This document shows, in pieces, positions 1 to 5,775 of a stretch of DNA of 8,957 bases. The stretch is from contig DMBB01000402.1 of assembly GCA_003446295.1 (NCBI GenBank), positions 1 through 8,957 of the forward strand, written 5' to 3'. This DNA comes from Erysipelotrichaceae bacterium (GTDB lineage: Bacteria > Bacillota_I > Bacilli_A > Erysipelotrichales > Erysipelotrichaceae). Both the position numbers and the translations under genes were made by a program. The stretch's first letter is position 1, and each line of letters begins with the position of its first letter. A model generated the notes under the pieces. That model was not told the DNA's origin, ran no database searches, and saw only the letters and a list, made by a program, of their open reading frames with translations.

Positions 1-167
1 TACTGTTCATGAAGTTCTTCCATCAGATCACATCTGCAGAGCTTCAGACATCTGATCAGCTCTTCGGTGTGTCCTGACTTCTGCAGGCTGACAGCACGGT
101 CAATGAGCTTCTGACTGCAGCCTGTATCCGTGAGTATTTCCGTAATATTGACTGCCGGTTCTTTCAT
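1..167 (-). CDS. Small protein of unknown function, C-terminus cut by window edge
   Basis: An open frame runs from an ATG at 167 down to the window edge without a stop, giving about 55 residues that begin MKEPAVNITEILTDTGCS. An AGGAA Shine-Dalgarno lies seven bases before the ATG (complement of 175-179), and this supports both the start and a real gene. The visible part is charged and helical-looking, has no signal peptide or membrane segment, and carries four cysteines (three of them in a C-L-K-L-C-R-C cluster near residues 42-48). It resembles, from memory only, a family of roughly 70-residue uncharacterised proteins of Firmicutes that sit beside transcriptional regulators. The gene is divergent from the LysR-type regulator, and that regulator may control it. 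Function unknown; I am fairly sure it is coding. Confidence 0.7.
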   Translation of the reverse strand, partial: MKEPAVNITEILTDTGCSQKLIDRAVSLQKSGHTEELIRCLKLCRCDLMEELHEQ

Positions 168-201
168 CGTTTCATTCCTGCCCTTCCTGCAAACATATTA
201 T

Positions 202-221
202 GATGTGTCCGGAGAACTTTT
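202..221 (-). promoter_or_regulatory. Weak candidate promoter for the divergent small gene
   Basis: Read on the minus strand, TTAGCA (complement of 221-226) is followed after 18 bases by CATAAT (complement of 197-202). The two boxes match the sigma-A consensus at 4/6 and 5/6 positions, and transcription would start near 190. The coordinates listed mark the inner edges of the two boxes. The match is modest, so this is tentative. Confidence 0.3.
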
Positions 222-232
222 GCTAATTGTTA

Positions 233-267
233 TATCGAATATCATGTTATTCTATTATCGAATATCA
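233..267. promoter_or_regulatory. Paired direct repeats, candidate LysR-type operator
   Basis: The 12-base word TATCGAATATCA occurs at 233-244 and again at 256-267, spaced 23 bases (about two helical turns). Each copy contains a near-palindrome with a CGA centre, ATAT-CGA-ATAT at 232-242 and TTAT-CGA-ATAT at 255-265. Measured from the candidate start of the divergent minus-strand gene near 190, the repeat centres fall at about -48 and -71. This is a typical placement for LysR-type activation and recognition sites. The second copy abuts the regulator's own Shine-Dalgarno, which would suit autorepression. The repeats are seen directly; the role is inferred. Confidence 0.5.
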
Positions 268-279
268 GGAGTACGTTAT

Positions 280-1164
280 ATGGAGATCAAGACACTTCGT
301 TATTACCTTGCGGTTGCCCGTGAAGAAAACATGACGCGGGCTGCAGAGATCCTGCATGTTACGCAGCCTACGCTTTCCAAAACCATGAAGGCTCTGGAGG
401 ATGAGCTTGGAAAGAAACTGTTTATCCGCCACAGCTTCAGTATTTCCCTCACGGATGAAGGCGTTCTGCTGAGAGACCGGGCTGAAGACCTTGTCACAAT
501 GGCTGACAAGATCGAGCGGGAATTCCTGTCATTGGACGATATAACAGGAGGAGAACTGTATCTCGGACTAGCCGAGTCATATCAGATCCGCTGTCTGGCA
601 AAAGAGATACGTATTTTAAAAGAAAAATATCCCGGCCTGAAGTATCACATTACGAGCGGCGATACGGAACAGGTGACGGAAAAACTTGATAAGGGACTGC
701 TTGATTTTGCCGTTCTGTGCGAAACACCCGATACCCGCAAGTATTCATACATTCCGTTTCCTGAGCCGGACATCTGGGGCGTTATCATGCCGGAATCATC
801 TCCTCTGGCAGCGAAAGATGCGGTCACTGTTGATGACCTGATCGGAATACCGTTATTGACTTCTGAGCAGAGCTGGAAAAATGATATCGGCAGATGGTGT
901 GGAGAACGTCTTGCGGAGCTTAGTCTGGAGGGCTCGTTCAGACTTGCTTACAACGCATCGATGTTTGTCCTTGAGGGTCTGGGATATCAGCTGTCCTTCC
1001 GTGATCTTGTGAATACTTCTCCTGAAAGCGGACTGATCTTCCGTCCGCTGTCTCCGCTTCTTGAAACCAGGCTGTTCCTGATCTGGAACAGATACCAGAC
1101 ATTCACACCTGCTGCAGAACGTTTTCTTGCCCAGGTCAGAAAAGCCTTCAAGGCATCAAAATAA
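280..1164 (+). CDS. LysR-family transcriptional regulator
   Basis: A 294-residue LysR-type regulator of normal family length. The N-terminus carries the family helix-turn-helix (about residues 18-37: N-M-T-R-A-A-E-I-L then V-T-Q-P-T-L-S-K), followed by the linker helix and a periplasmic-binding-protein-like effector domain (about 90-290). I chose ATG 280 because AGGAG at 267-271 lies eight bases upstream and the family N-terminus begins there. The frame is open upstream to a GTG at 130, but that stretch overlaps the promoter region and the divergent gene. The effector is not identifiable from sequence. By family habit it should control the divergent small gene, itself, or both, through the repeats at 233-267. 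A weak terminator follows immediately. Confidence 0.93.
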   Translation: MEIKTLRYYLAVAREENMTRAAEILHVTQPTLSKTMKALEDELGKKLFIRHSFSISLTDEGVLLRDRAEDLVTMADKIEREFLSLDDITGGELYLGLAESYQIRCLAKEIRILKEKYPGLKYHITSGDTEQVTEKLDKGLLDFAVLCETPDTRKYSYIPFPEPDIWGVIMPESSPLAAKDAVTVDDLIGIPLLTSEQSWKNDIGRWCGERLAELSLEGSFRLAYNASMFVLEGLGYQLSFRDLVNTSPESGLIFRPLSPLLETRLFLIWNRYQTFTPAAERFLAQVRKAFKASK

Positions 1165-1189
1165 CCCGCCATCAGCCGTGACGGGTTTT
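1163..1189. terminator. Weak bidirectional intrinsic terminator
   Basis: AACCCG (1163-1168) pairs with CGGGTT (1182-1187), with possible inner pairs after one mismatch. Four T follow on the plus strand. On the minus strand the stem is followed by TTATTTT. It lies between the convergent ends of the LysR-type gene and the glycosyltransferase gene, so it can serve both. The short stem and wide loop make it weak. Confidence 0.5.
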
Positions 1190-1201
1190 GCATTCATGGG
1201 T

Positions 1202-2359
1202 TCAGCGTGAGAGTGATTCAAGGAAGGCTGCCGCCTCCTTGATCCCTCCGGATGCGCGGAAGCTTTCGGAAATGCGGACCGCATTGTTTTTATAGGAAGG
1301 CTCATTCATGATCGTCTCGAGTGCTTCCTTGATATCTTTGCCTTCTATGGACTTGAGACGGATGCCTGCTCCGAGTTCTTCCGTTCTGCCGGCAACAGCC
1401 TCCTGTTCGGTTGTCTGCGGAAACAGAACAAGCGGAACTTCATAGTACAGTGCTTCGGAAACGGAATTCATGCCGCAGTGCGTAATGAAGCCATCCGCTA
1501 TGGAAAGAACTGCCATCTGATCCACAAAGTCATAGATCTGTATGTTTGGCGGAAGATCGTCAAACCGATCGGTATTGGACCCCATGGATATGATCACCTG
1601 CCAGTCCGTTTCTTTCAGCGCATCGATGCAGCTGCGGTAAAAAGCACGGTTCTGGTTGATCGTTCCCATCGATATGTACACGGTCCTGTCAGCAGTTTTT
1701 GCGACAGGCTCGGTGATCGGACGGATCGAAGGACCGATGAAGTGATATCGCTCGGAAAATGTTTCCGCACACGGCTGGAAATAGGAAGAGGTATAAACGA
1801 TCGTATTGGTATCATTATCATTCTGTACGATGTCCAGGATATTCTTGACAGGATATCCTTTTTCACGGAGCCGCTTGATCTGCCGGTTGCTGTGAGGTAT
1901 GCCCAGCAGCATTTTTACTGCCTGTGAAGCGCTTTGTTTCATATAGCGGGAAGAATATCTGTTGAAGGCAAATGTTGTCGTTGAAGAGACGTATGGTATC
2001 CCGGATTTCAAAGCAGCCAGTTTGCCCCAGAATGCCACCGAATCCGAAACGATCAGATCCGGTCTGATCTCTTTGATCTTTTCCGTCACCATGTCATCCA
2101 GTGCAAGCGTGGAAGAAACGATCAGTTCTGTAGAAAAGGCAATGTCTTTTGCGACCCTGTCAGCGTTTTCCTTGTCTTCCATTTCAAATTCATATGCATC
2201 GCATCCGATGAAATGCGCGCCTGCCTGTTCGATCACCGGGCGGAATTGTTCAAATGAAAAATAATAAACTTCATGGCCTCTGCGTGTCATTTCTCTGACC
2301 AGACCGAGCGTAGGATTTGTGTGTCCGTATGCCGGAATACAGAACCAGGCGATCTTCAT
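1202..2359 (-). CDS. MGT-type GT1 family glycosyltransferase
   Basis: A 385-residue cytoplasmic GT-B fold glycosyltransferase of the UDP-glucuronosyl/UDP-glucosyltransferase (GT1) family, closest in style to macrolide-type MGT enzymes, which move a sugar from a nucleotide donor to a small hydrophobic acceptor. The N-terminal acceptor domain has GHTNPTL (residues 12-18) with the expected catalytic base His13 and a partner Asp106 in VSDSVAFWG. The C-terminal donor domain has VYISMGT (227-233), HCGMNSVSEAL (294-304) and PQTTEQE (314-320). There is no signal peptide or membrane segment. The ATG overlaps the stop of the AbrB-type gene in an ATGA, so the two are translationally coupled. Acceptor and sugar are unknown: drug or toxin inactivation, natural-product decoration and glycolipid synthesis are all possible. 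The family call is secure; the substrate is not. Confidence 0.9.
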   Translation of the reverse strand: MKIAWFCIPAYGHTNPTLGLVREMTRRGHEVYYFSFEQFRPVIEQAGAHFIGCDAYEFEMEDKENADRVAKDIAFSTELIVSSTLALDDMVTEKIKEIRPDLIVSDSVAFWGKLAALKSGIPYVSSTTTFAFNRYSSRYMKQSASQAVKMLLGIPHSNRQIKRLREKGYPVKNILDIVQNDNDTNTIVYTSSYFQPCAETFSERYHFIGPSIRPITEPVAKTADRTVYISMGTINQNRAFYRSCIDALKETDWQVIISMGSNTDRFDDLPPNIQIYDFVDQMAVLSIADGFITHCGMNSVSEALYYEVPLVLFPQTTEQEAVAGRTEELGAGIRLKSIEGKDIKEALETIMNEPSYKNNAVRISESFRASGGIKEAAAFLESLSR

Positions 2360-2574
2360 GATGGATCCTCCGATGATTCATCAAAGGCTGCTGAAAACAG
2401 TCCCGTGAATGCATGCTTCGGCAGGATCGCGATGCCTCTGTTTTCATCTCCCAGCAGCAGAAGCGTATCTCCGGGTTTGATTCCGAATACTTCCCTTGCC
2501 TGCTTTGGTATGACGATCTGCCCTTTCTCGCCCACTGTTGCGGTCCAGGCATATTTTCCTTTCGGTGCTTTCAT
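2356..2574 (-). CDS. AbrB/MazE/SpoVT-family DNA-binding protein
   Basis: A 72-residue protein with one swapped-hairpin AbrB domain: VGEKGQIVIPKQAREVFGIKPGDTL spans about residues 14-38, followed by LLLLGDENRGIAILP. Proteins of this type bind DNA as dimers and usually repress their own operon or act as transition-state or antitoxin-like regulators. ATG 2574 is supported by AAAGGAGA (complement of 2581-2588), with seven bases between AGGAG and the ATG. It is the first gene of an operon and overlaps the glycosyltransferase by 4 bases (ATGA at 2359-2356). No toxin gene accompanies it, so an antitoxin role is unlikely. A 29-base inverted repeat over its promoter is the natural candidate for its own binding site. 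The acidic tail (D-E-S-S-E-D-P-S) is unremarkable. Confidence 0.92.
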   Translation of the reverse strand: MKAPKGKYAWTATVGEKGQIVIPKQAREVFGIKPGDTLLLLGDENRGIAILPKHAFTGLFSAAFDESSEDPS

Positions 2575-2588
2575 GATGATTCTCCTTT

Positions 2589-2617
2589 AAGTATGTTTTG
2601 TTATACAAATCATACTT
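2589..2617. promoter_or_regulatory. 29-base inverted repeat over the -10 box, candidate operator
   Basis: AAGTATGTTTTG (2589-2600) and CAAATCATACTT (2606-2617) are reverse complements at 11 of 12 positions around a 5-base TTATA centre. The repeat covers the -10 box and the predicted transcription start, so it cannot form as a full RNA hairpin from this promoter. That points to a protein-binding site. The AbrB-type product of the first gene is the obvious candidate ligand. The symmetry is seen directly; the ligand is inferred. Confidence 0.65.
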
Positions 2618-2637
2618 CTATAACGACCAGGTGTCAA
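2609..2637 (-). promoter_or_regulatory. Strong sigma-A-type promoter of the AbrB-glycosyltransferase operon
   Basis: On the minus strand a perfect TTGACA (complement of 2632-2637) is followed by exactly 17 bases and TATGAT (complement of 2609-2614). The transcript would start near 2602, about 28 bases before the ATG and upstream of the Shine-Dalgarno. This is the best promoter match in the window. Confidence 0.82.
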
Positions 2638-2670
2638 TGATCCGTCTGAGAGGTGATCGGACAGCGCATG

Positions 2671-2692
2671 AAAAAAACCTCCGTGAGGAGGC
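2671..2692 (-). terminator. Intrinsic terminator of the ftsW-rsmD-coaD operon
   Basis: Read on the minus strand, CCTCC and GGAGG form a stem with a TCAC loop (plus one G-T closing pair), followed directly by a run of seven T. It starts eight bases after the coaD stop and lies upstream of the AbrB-type operon promoter, separating the two operons. Confidence 0.88.
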
Positions 2693-2699
2693 GTGCATA

Positions 2700-3176
2700 T
2701 CAGCTCAGCTTCATTCGTTCAACAGCATATTCAGTGATCTCTTCCGGCAGAAGTCCTTCTGTACTGCCGCCGTTCATCGCGATCTCTTTGACAACTGAAG
2801 AACTAAGGAATGAATATTCCGGTTTTGCGATAAGGAATAATGTTTCGATCGTGCTTTCGAGCTTCATGTTGGCTGTTGCCTGCGCCAGTTCGTATTCGTA
2901 GTCCGTGACAGCCCGGATTCCTCTGACGATCGCACTTGCGCCAAGCTTTTTTGCGTACTCTACAGTCAGACCGGTACCGATCTCGACTTTGACATTATCA
3001 GCCTTGATGCACTGCTCGATCATGTATTTGCGCTCTTCCGCAGTAAACATGCACTTCTTGCGCGGGTTCTGCATGATCAGTACGATCACTTCATCAAATT
3101 TATTGGAAGCGCGCTCGATGATATCGAGATGGCCGACTGTGATCGGATCAAACGTTCCCGGATAACAAACCTTCAT
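2700..3176 (-). CDS. coaD: Phosphopantetheine adenylyltransferase
   Basis: A 158-residue enzyme, the usual length for bacterial CoaD. It transfers AMP from ATP to 4'-phosphopantetheine to make dephospho-CoA, the penultimate step of coenzyme A synthesis, in the cytoplasm. The nucleotidyltransferase signature is clear: YPGTFDPITVGH (residues 5-16) holds the TxGH active-site motif with His16. RGIRAVTDYEYE (85-96) matches the family's ligand-binding segment, and YSFLSSSVVKE (121-131) is the C-terminal nucleotide-binding segment. The start ATG overlaps the rsmD stop (ATGA at 3176-3173), and its GGAGGAG Shine-Dalgarno lies inside the rsmD tail. It is the last gene of the operon, followed by a strong terminator. 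Confidence 0.97.
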   Translation of the reverse strand: MKVCYPGTFDPITVGHLDIIERASNKFDEVIVLIMQNPRKKCMFTAEERKYMIEQCIKADNVKVEIGTGLTVEYAKKLGASAIVRGIRAVTDYEYELAQATANMKLESTIETLFLIAKPEYSFLSSSVVKEIAMNGGSTEGLLPEEITEYAVERMKLS

Positions 3177-3736
3177 AGGATCTCCTCCATGTACTTATAA
3201 TATGTGATCTTCGTAATACCGTATTCCGCTTCTTTGTACATTGTGAATCTTCCGATACGCTGCGGATAGCTGTCTGCCTTTTCGGACTCAATGACAGCGA
3301 CACCGCTGCGGTTCATCATTTCCTGATCGCTCAGATACTGAAGGACAGCTTCGTTTTTCTGCTTTGCATAAGGCGGATCCAGATAAACGATATCGATATG
3401 TTCCTGTTCTTCATGCAGAAGCTTCAGGGCAGTCATGTCACTCATGACAAGCAGTCTGCTGTTATCTGATTCCTGCAGTGCTTCTATATTTTTCCGTATC
3501 ACGGCAGACGCAGCTTTGGACTTGTCACAGAAGATTGCTTTATCCATGCCCCTGGACAGTGCTTCCAGTCCGCAGGCACCGCTTCCTGCATACAGGTCGA
3601 GAAATACGCCGCCTTCAAAGAAACCTCCCAGAGATGAGAATACTGCGCCTCTGACTTTATCAAGCGTAGGTCTCGTTGAGGTACCGGGCAGCGTTACAAG
3701 CTTTCTCGATGAATGTTTTCCGGCGATGATCCTCAT
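3173..3736 (-). CDS. rsmD: 16S rRNA (guanine966-N2)-methyltransferase
   Basis: A 187-residue S-adenosylmethionine-dependent methyltransferase of the RsmD family, which modifies G966 (E. coli numbering) of 16S rRNA during 30S assembly. The N-terminus RIIAGKHSSRKL (2-13) and TRPTLDKVRGAVF (21-33) are family signatures. DLYAGSGACGLEALSRG (47-63) is the SAM-binding motif I, and DPPY (120-123) is the catalytic motif of N2-guanine methyltransferases. Length is typical. The ATG overlaps the ftsW stop (ATGA at 3736-3733), with GGAGA seven to eight bases upstream inside the ftsW tail. The rsmD-coaD pair is a widely conserved neighbourhood. No defect is visible. Confidence 0.96.
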   Translation of the reverse strand: MRIIAGKHSSRKLVTLPGTSTRPTLDKVRGAVFSSLGGFFEGGVFLDLYAGSGACGLEALSRGMDKAIFCDKSKAASAVIRKNIEALQESDNSRLLVMSDMTALKLLHEEQEHIDIVYLDPPYAKQKNEAVLQYLSDQEMMNRSGVAVIESEKADSYPQRIGRFTMYKEAEYGITKITYYKYMEEIL

Positions 3737-4953
3737 TCGATTTCTCCGTTATTGTACTGATAGATGACAGCCTGAGCGATACCGATGGCACAGAGCAGTG
3801 AGATCGTTGATGAACCGCCGGCAGAGATCATGAGCAGCGGAACGCCGGTCAGCGGGATCATTCCCGTAACGCCGCCGATATTGAACAGACAGTGGATCAG
3901 GATATACATTGAGGTTCCGATCAGGATGATCTTTGCCTTTTCACTTTTGATCCTTGAGGCATAGCTGAACAGTCTCCACATGATCAGCAGATATGGTATA
4001 AAGATCAGCAGGAATCCGATATAACCGAGTTCTTCAACAACGATTGCAAGAATAAAGTCCGTGTTGGCTGCAGGGAATTTTGTGTACTTGCGCACACTGT
4101 TTCCAAAGCCGAGTCCGGTCCATCCGCCTGTCGCAAATGCGACCAGACCGCTGACAAGCTGGAAGCCTGTGTTGTACTGGTCGGCGAACGGGTTGATTGA
4201 TGAAAGAATACGGTTGATCTGATAGGATTTCAGCGGAAGTTTTCTGATAATGCCTTCACCATAAGGCGTCAGGATAAAGATGATCATGACGATGCCGGCC
4301 CCCATCAGAATTGCAAGCCATTTTCTGAATTTGCGCATCTGAGGATGTGACGGGATCATGAAGCAGATATAGGCAATGGCAAAAATAACCACCATTGATC
4401 CAAGGTCAGACTGCAGCACAACAACGATAAACAGATATATTCCAATGAATATCATCGGGACCTTGATCATATCCCATGTGTTTTTGAAGCGTTTCGTAAC
4501 GTCTCCGCAATATGCCGCTATGATCAGGATCGTCATGATCTTGGCAAACTCGGACGGCTGAATGGATACGTCGACCGTCGAGATCGGCACACGGATCCAG
4601 GCTTTCGCACCGTTGACTTCCGGGAAGAACAGACATACGATCAGCGCCGCGATAACCATCAGCGCAAGCAGCGGAAAGTTCTTGTTCCTCAGGAAATCGA
4701 TCTTGAAGTTTGTCGCAAGCCATCTCATGGCAATAAATCCGCCCACAAGATAGACGACCTGCTTGATGATCGTCAGCGGAAGATAAAGAGGATTATTCAA
4801 TGCCTGTCCCATTGAGGCACTGGCAATCATCAGCGTACCGAAAAGCGACAGCCATGCAATGCTCAGTCTGATCAGCAGATCAGTTCCTTCCGGCATCAGA
4901 ATATGGAAGCCTCTGTGTTTTTTTGTTGTTTTTTTATTCGTATATACGGTCAT
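3733..4953 (-). CDS. ftsW: SEDS peptidoglycan glycosyltransferase FtsW/RodA family
   Basis: A 406-residue polytopic membrane protein of the SEDS family. These proteins polymerise lipid II into glycan strands with a partner class B penicillin-binding protein. About ten hydrophobic segments follow a basic N-terminus. Recognisable motifs are the IQPSEFAK loop (131-138), QSDLGS (181-186), and PFADQYNTGFQL (255-266) with Asp258, aligned by eye with the catalytic Asp. NTDFILAIVVEELG (297-310) and the C-terminal GVPLLMISAGGSS (370-382) follow. Many FtsW proteins have ISYGGSS at the last site; here Ala replaces Tyr. The division protein FtsW is favoured over the elongation protein RodA by the rsmD-coaD context, but no motif decides it. 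ATG 4953 lacks a good Shine-Dalgarno. It heads a three-gene operon. Confidence 0.88.
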   Translation of the reverse strand: MTVYTNKKTTKKHRGFHILMPEGTDLLIRLSIAWLSLFGTLMIASASMGQALNNPLYLPLTIIKQVVYLVGGFIAMRWLATNFKIDFLRNKNFPLLALMVIAALIVCLFFPEVNGAKAWIRVPISTVDVSIQPSEFAKIMTILIIAAYCGDVTKRFKNTWDMIKVPMIFIGIYLFIVVVLQSDLGSMVVIFAIAYICFMIPSHPQMRKFRKWLAILMGAGIVMIIFILTPYGEGIIRKLPLKSYQINRILSSINPFADQYNTGFQLVSGLVAFATGGWTGLGFGNSVRKYTKFPAANTDFILAIVVEELGYIGFLLIFIPYLLIMWRLFSYASRIKSEKAKIILIGTSMYILIHCLFNIGGVTGMIPLTGVPLLMISAGGSSTISLLCAIGIAQAVIYQYNNGEIE

Positions 4954-4959
4954 ACAATG

Positions 4960-4989
4960 ATTCTACCACAATCACCTGCTCTGTCTGAA
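4960..4989 (-). promoter_or_regulatory. Candidate extended -10 promoter immediately before ftsW
   Basis: On the minus strand TTCAGA (complement of 4984-4989, 4/6) is followed after 18 bases by TAGAAT (complement of 4960-4965, 5/6). The -10 is preceded by TGG, which makes an extended TGnTAGAAT. Transcription seven bases downstream would begin at the A of the ATG at 4953, leaving no leader for a Shine-Dalgarno. Confidence 0.45.
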
Positions 4990-5005
4990 AAAACTTAATA
5001 TAATA

Positions 5006-5019
5006 AGAAAGCGCTTTTA
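5006..5019. promoter_or_regulatory. Palindromic cre-like site between ftsW and def
   Basis: AGAAAGCGCTTTTA contains the perfect 10-base palindrome AAAGCGCTTT (5008-5017) and matches an idealised CcpA operator TGAAAGCGCTTTCA at 12 of 14 positions. It lies upstream of both divergent genes. CcpA or another LacI/GalR-type regulator could bind. A chance match in an AT-rich spacer is possible. Confidence 0.4.
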
Positions 5020-5042
5020 CGAGATTCAGAAAATAAAAAGAC

Positions 5043-5071
5043 TTGAAATAGGACATAATCACTAGTAAAAT
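5043..5071 (+). promoter_or_regulatory. Promoter of def
   Basis: TTGAAA (5043-5048) is followed by exactly 17 bases and TAAAAT (5066-5071), each 5/6 matches to the sigma-A consensus. Transcription would begin near 5078, giving a very short leader of about 10 bases that begins in or just before the AGAGG ribosome site (5077-5081). Confidence 0.7.
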
Positions 5072-5088
5072 TTCACAGAGGTTACTAT

Positions 5089-5655
5089 ATGCTGATAAAT
5101 AACGATACCATAATCAAGGATACCAATCCTTTTATCCGTGAAAAATCCATACCTGTGGAACTTCCGCTCAGTGATGAAGACCGTGCGCTTCTGCAGGACT
5201 TATATAACTACGTCAAAGATTCTACTGATCCTGAAAAAGCTGAAAAACTGAACCTGAGACCTGCAGTCGGCATTTCTGCTATACAGGTGGGTATTCCGAA
5301 GCAGCTGACAGCTGTCATCGTCCCTACTCTTGATAAGGATGGAAACGAGACCACAGCAGAGTTTATGCTTGCCAATCCGAAGATCATATCACAGTCCGTA
5401 CAGCCGGCGTATCTTGATTCCGGCGAGGGATGCCTGTCGGTTGAAGGCGAACATGAAGGACATGTTGTAAGAAGCGCAAGGATCAAGGTCAGAGCATATG
5501 ATGCCCTGACAGATCAGGAGATCGAGATCCGTGCCAGAGGTTATCTGGCGATCGTTCTCCAGCATGAGATAGATCATTTCAGCGGCATTCTGTTTTATGA
5601 CAAGATCGATCAAGACGATCCGTTCAAGGATATCTCAGGCGCTCTGGTCATTTAG
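5089..5655 (+). CDS. def: Peptide deformylase
   Basis: A 188-residue metal-dependent peptide deformylase, which removes the formyl group from the initiator methionine of new proteins. All three active-site motifs are present: GISAIQVG (61-68, motif I with Gln66), EGCLSV (113-118, motif II with metal ligand Cys115) and QHEIDHFSG (158-166, motif III with His159, Glu160 and His163). Length and the insertions around residues 20-55 fit the Gram-positive type 2 group. Motif I reads SAIQ in place of the more common LAAPQ. ATG 5089 has AGAGG seven bases upstream. It is divergent from ftsW and followed by rnjA in the same direction, with no clear terminator between, so some readthrough into rnjA is possible. 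Confidence 0.96.
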   Translation: MLINNDTIIKDTNPFIREKSIPVELPLSDEDRALLQDLYNYVKDSTDPEKAEKLNLRPAVGISAIQVGIPKQLTAVIVPTLDKDGNETTAEFMLANPKIISQSVQPAYLDSGEGCLSVEGEHEGHVVRSARIKVRAYDALTDQEIEIRARGYLAIVLQHEIDHFSGILFYDKIDQDDPFKDISGALVI

Positions 5656-5696
5656 ACTTTCTATCAGACCTCGCAGTAAAAATCTCTTATATTTTG

Positions 5697-5705
5697 TGTT
5701 ATAAT
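5697..5705 (+). promoter_or_regulatory. Extended -10 promoter of rnjA
   Basis: TGTTATAAT at 5697-5705 is a consensus TATAAT preceded by the TGn extension. No good -35 box is visible at 16-18 bases upstream, which extended -10 promoters can tolerate. The transcript would start near 5712, giving a leader of roughly 64 bases before the ATG at 5776. I see no clear structure in that leader. Confidence 0.6.
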
Positions 5706-5775
5706 ATTTCCGCAAAAGAATCACCATTTTCATAATAATTTATTGACACACCCAACAACAGGAAAGGAGCTCCCA

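Noticed and set aside
130..279. Upstream in-frame extension of the LysR-type gene to a GTG at 130
   Set aside because: It overlaps the divergent gene and the promoter region. The family N-terminus and a well-spaced AGGAG both support the ATG at 280.
1478..1927. Plus-strand open frame of 149 codons inside the glycosyltransferase gene
   Set aside because: Antisense shadow of a well-supported GT1 gene, with no recognisable product.
2356..2574. AbrB-type protein as the antitoxin of a toxin-antitoxin pair
   Set aside because: The coupled partner is a 385-residue glycosyltransferase with intact GT1 motifs, not a MazF, VapC or similar small toxin.
5743..5748. A perfect TTGACA before rnjA as a -35 box
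   Set aside because: No -10 follows at the right spacing, and a start there would fall inside the coding region. The extended -10 at 5697-5705 is better.
5743..5775. TTG start for rnjA giving 11 more residues
   Set aside because: No Shine-Dalgarno lies before it, whereas AAAGGAG sits six bases before the ATG at 5776.
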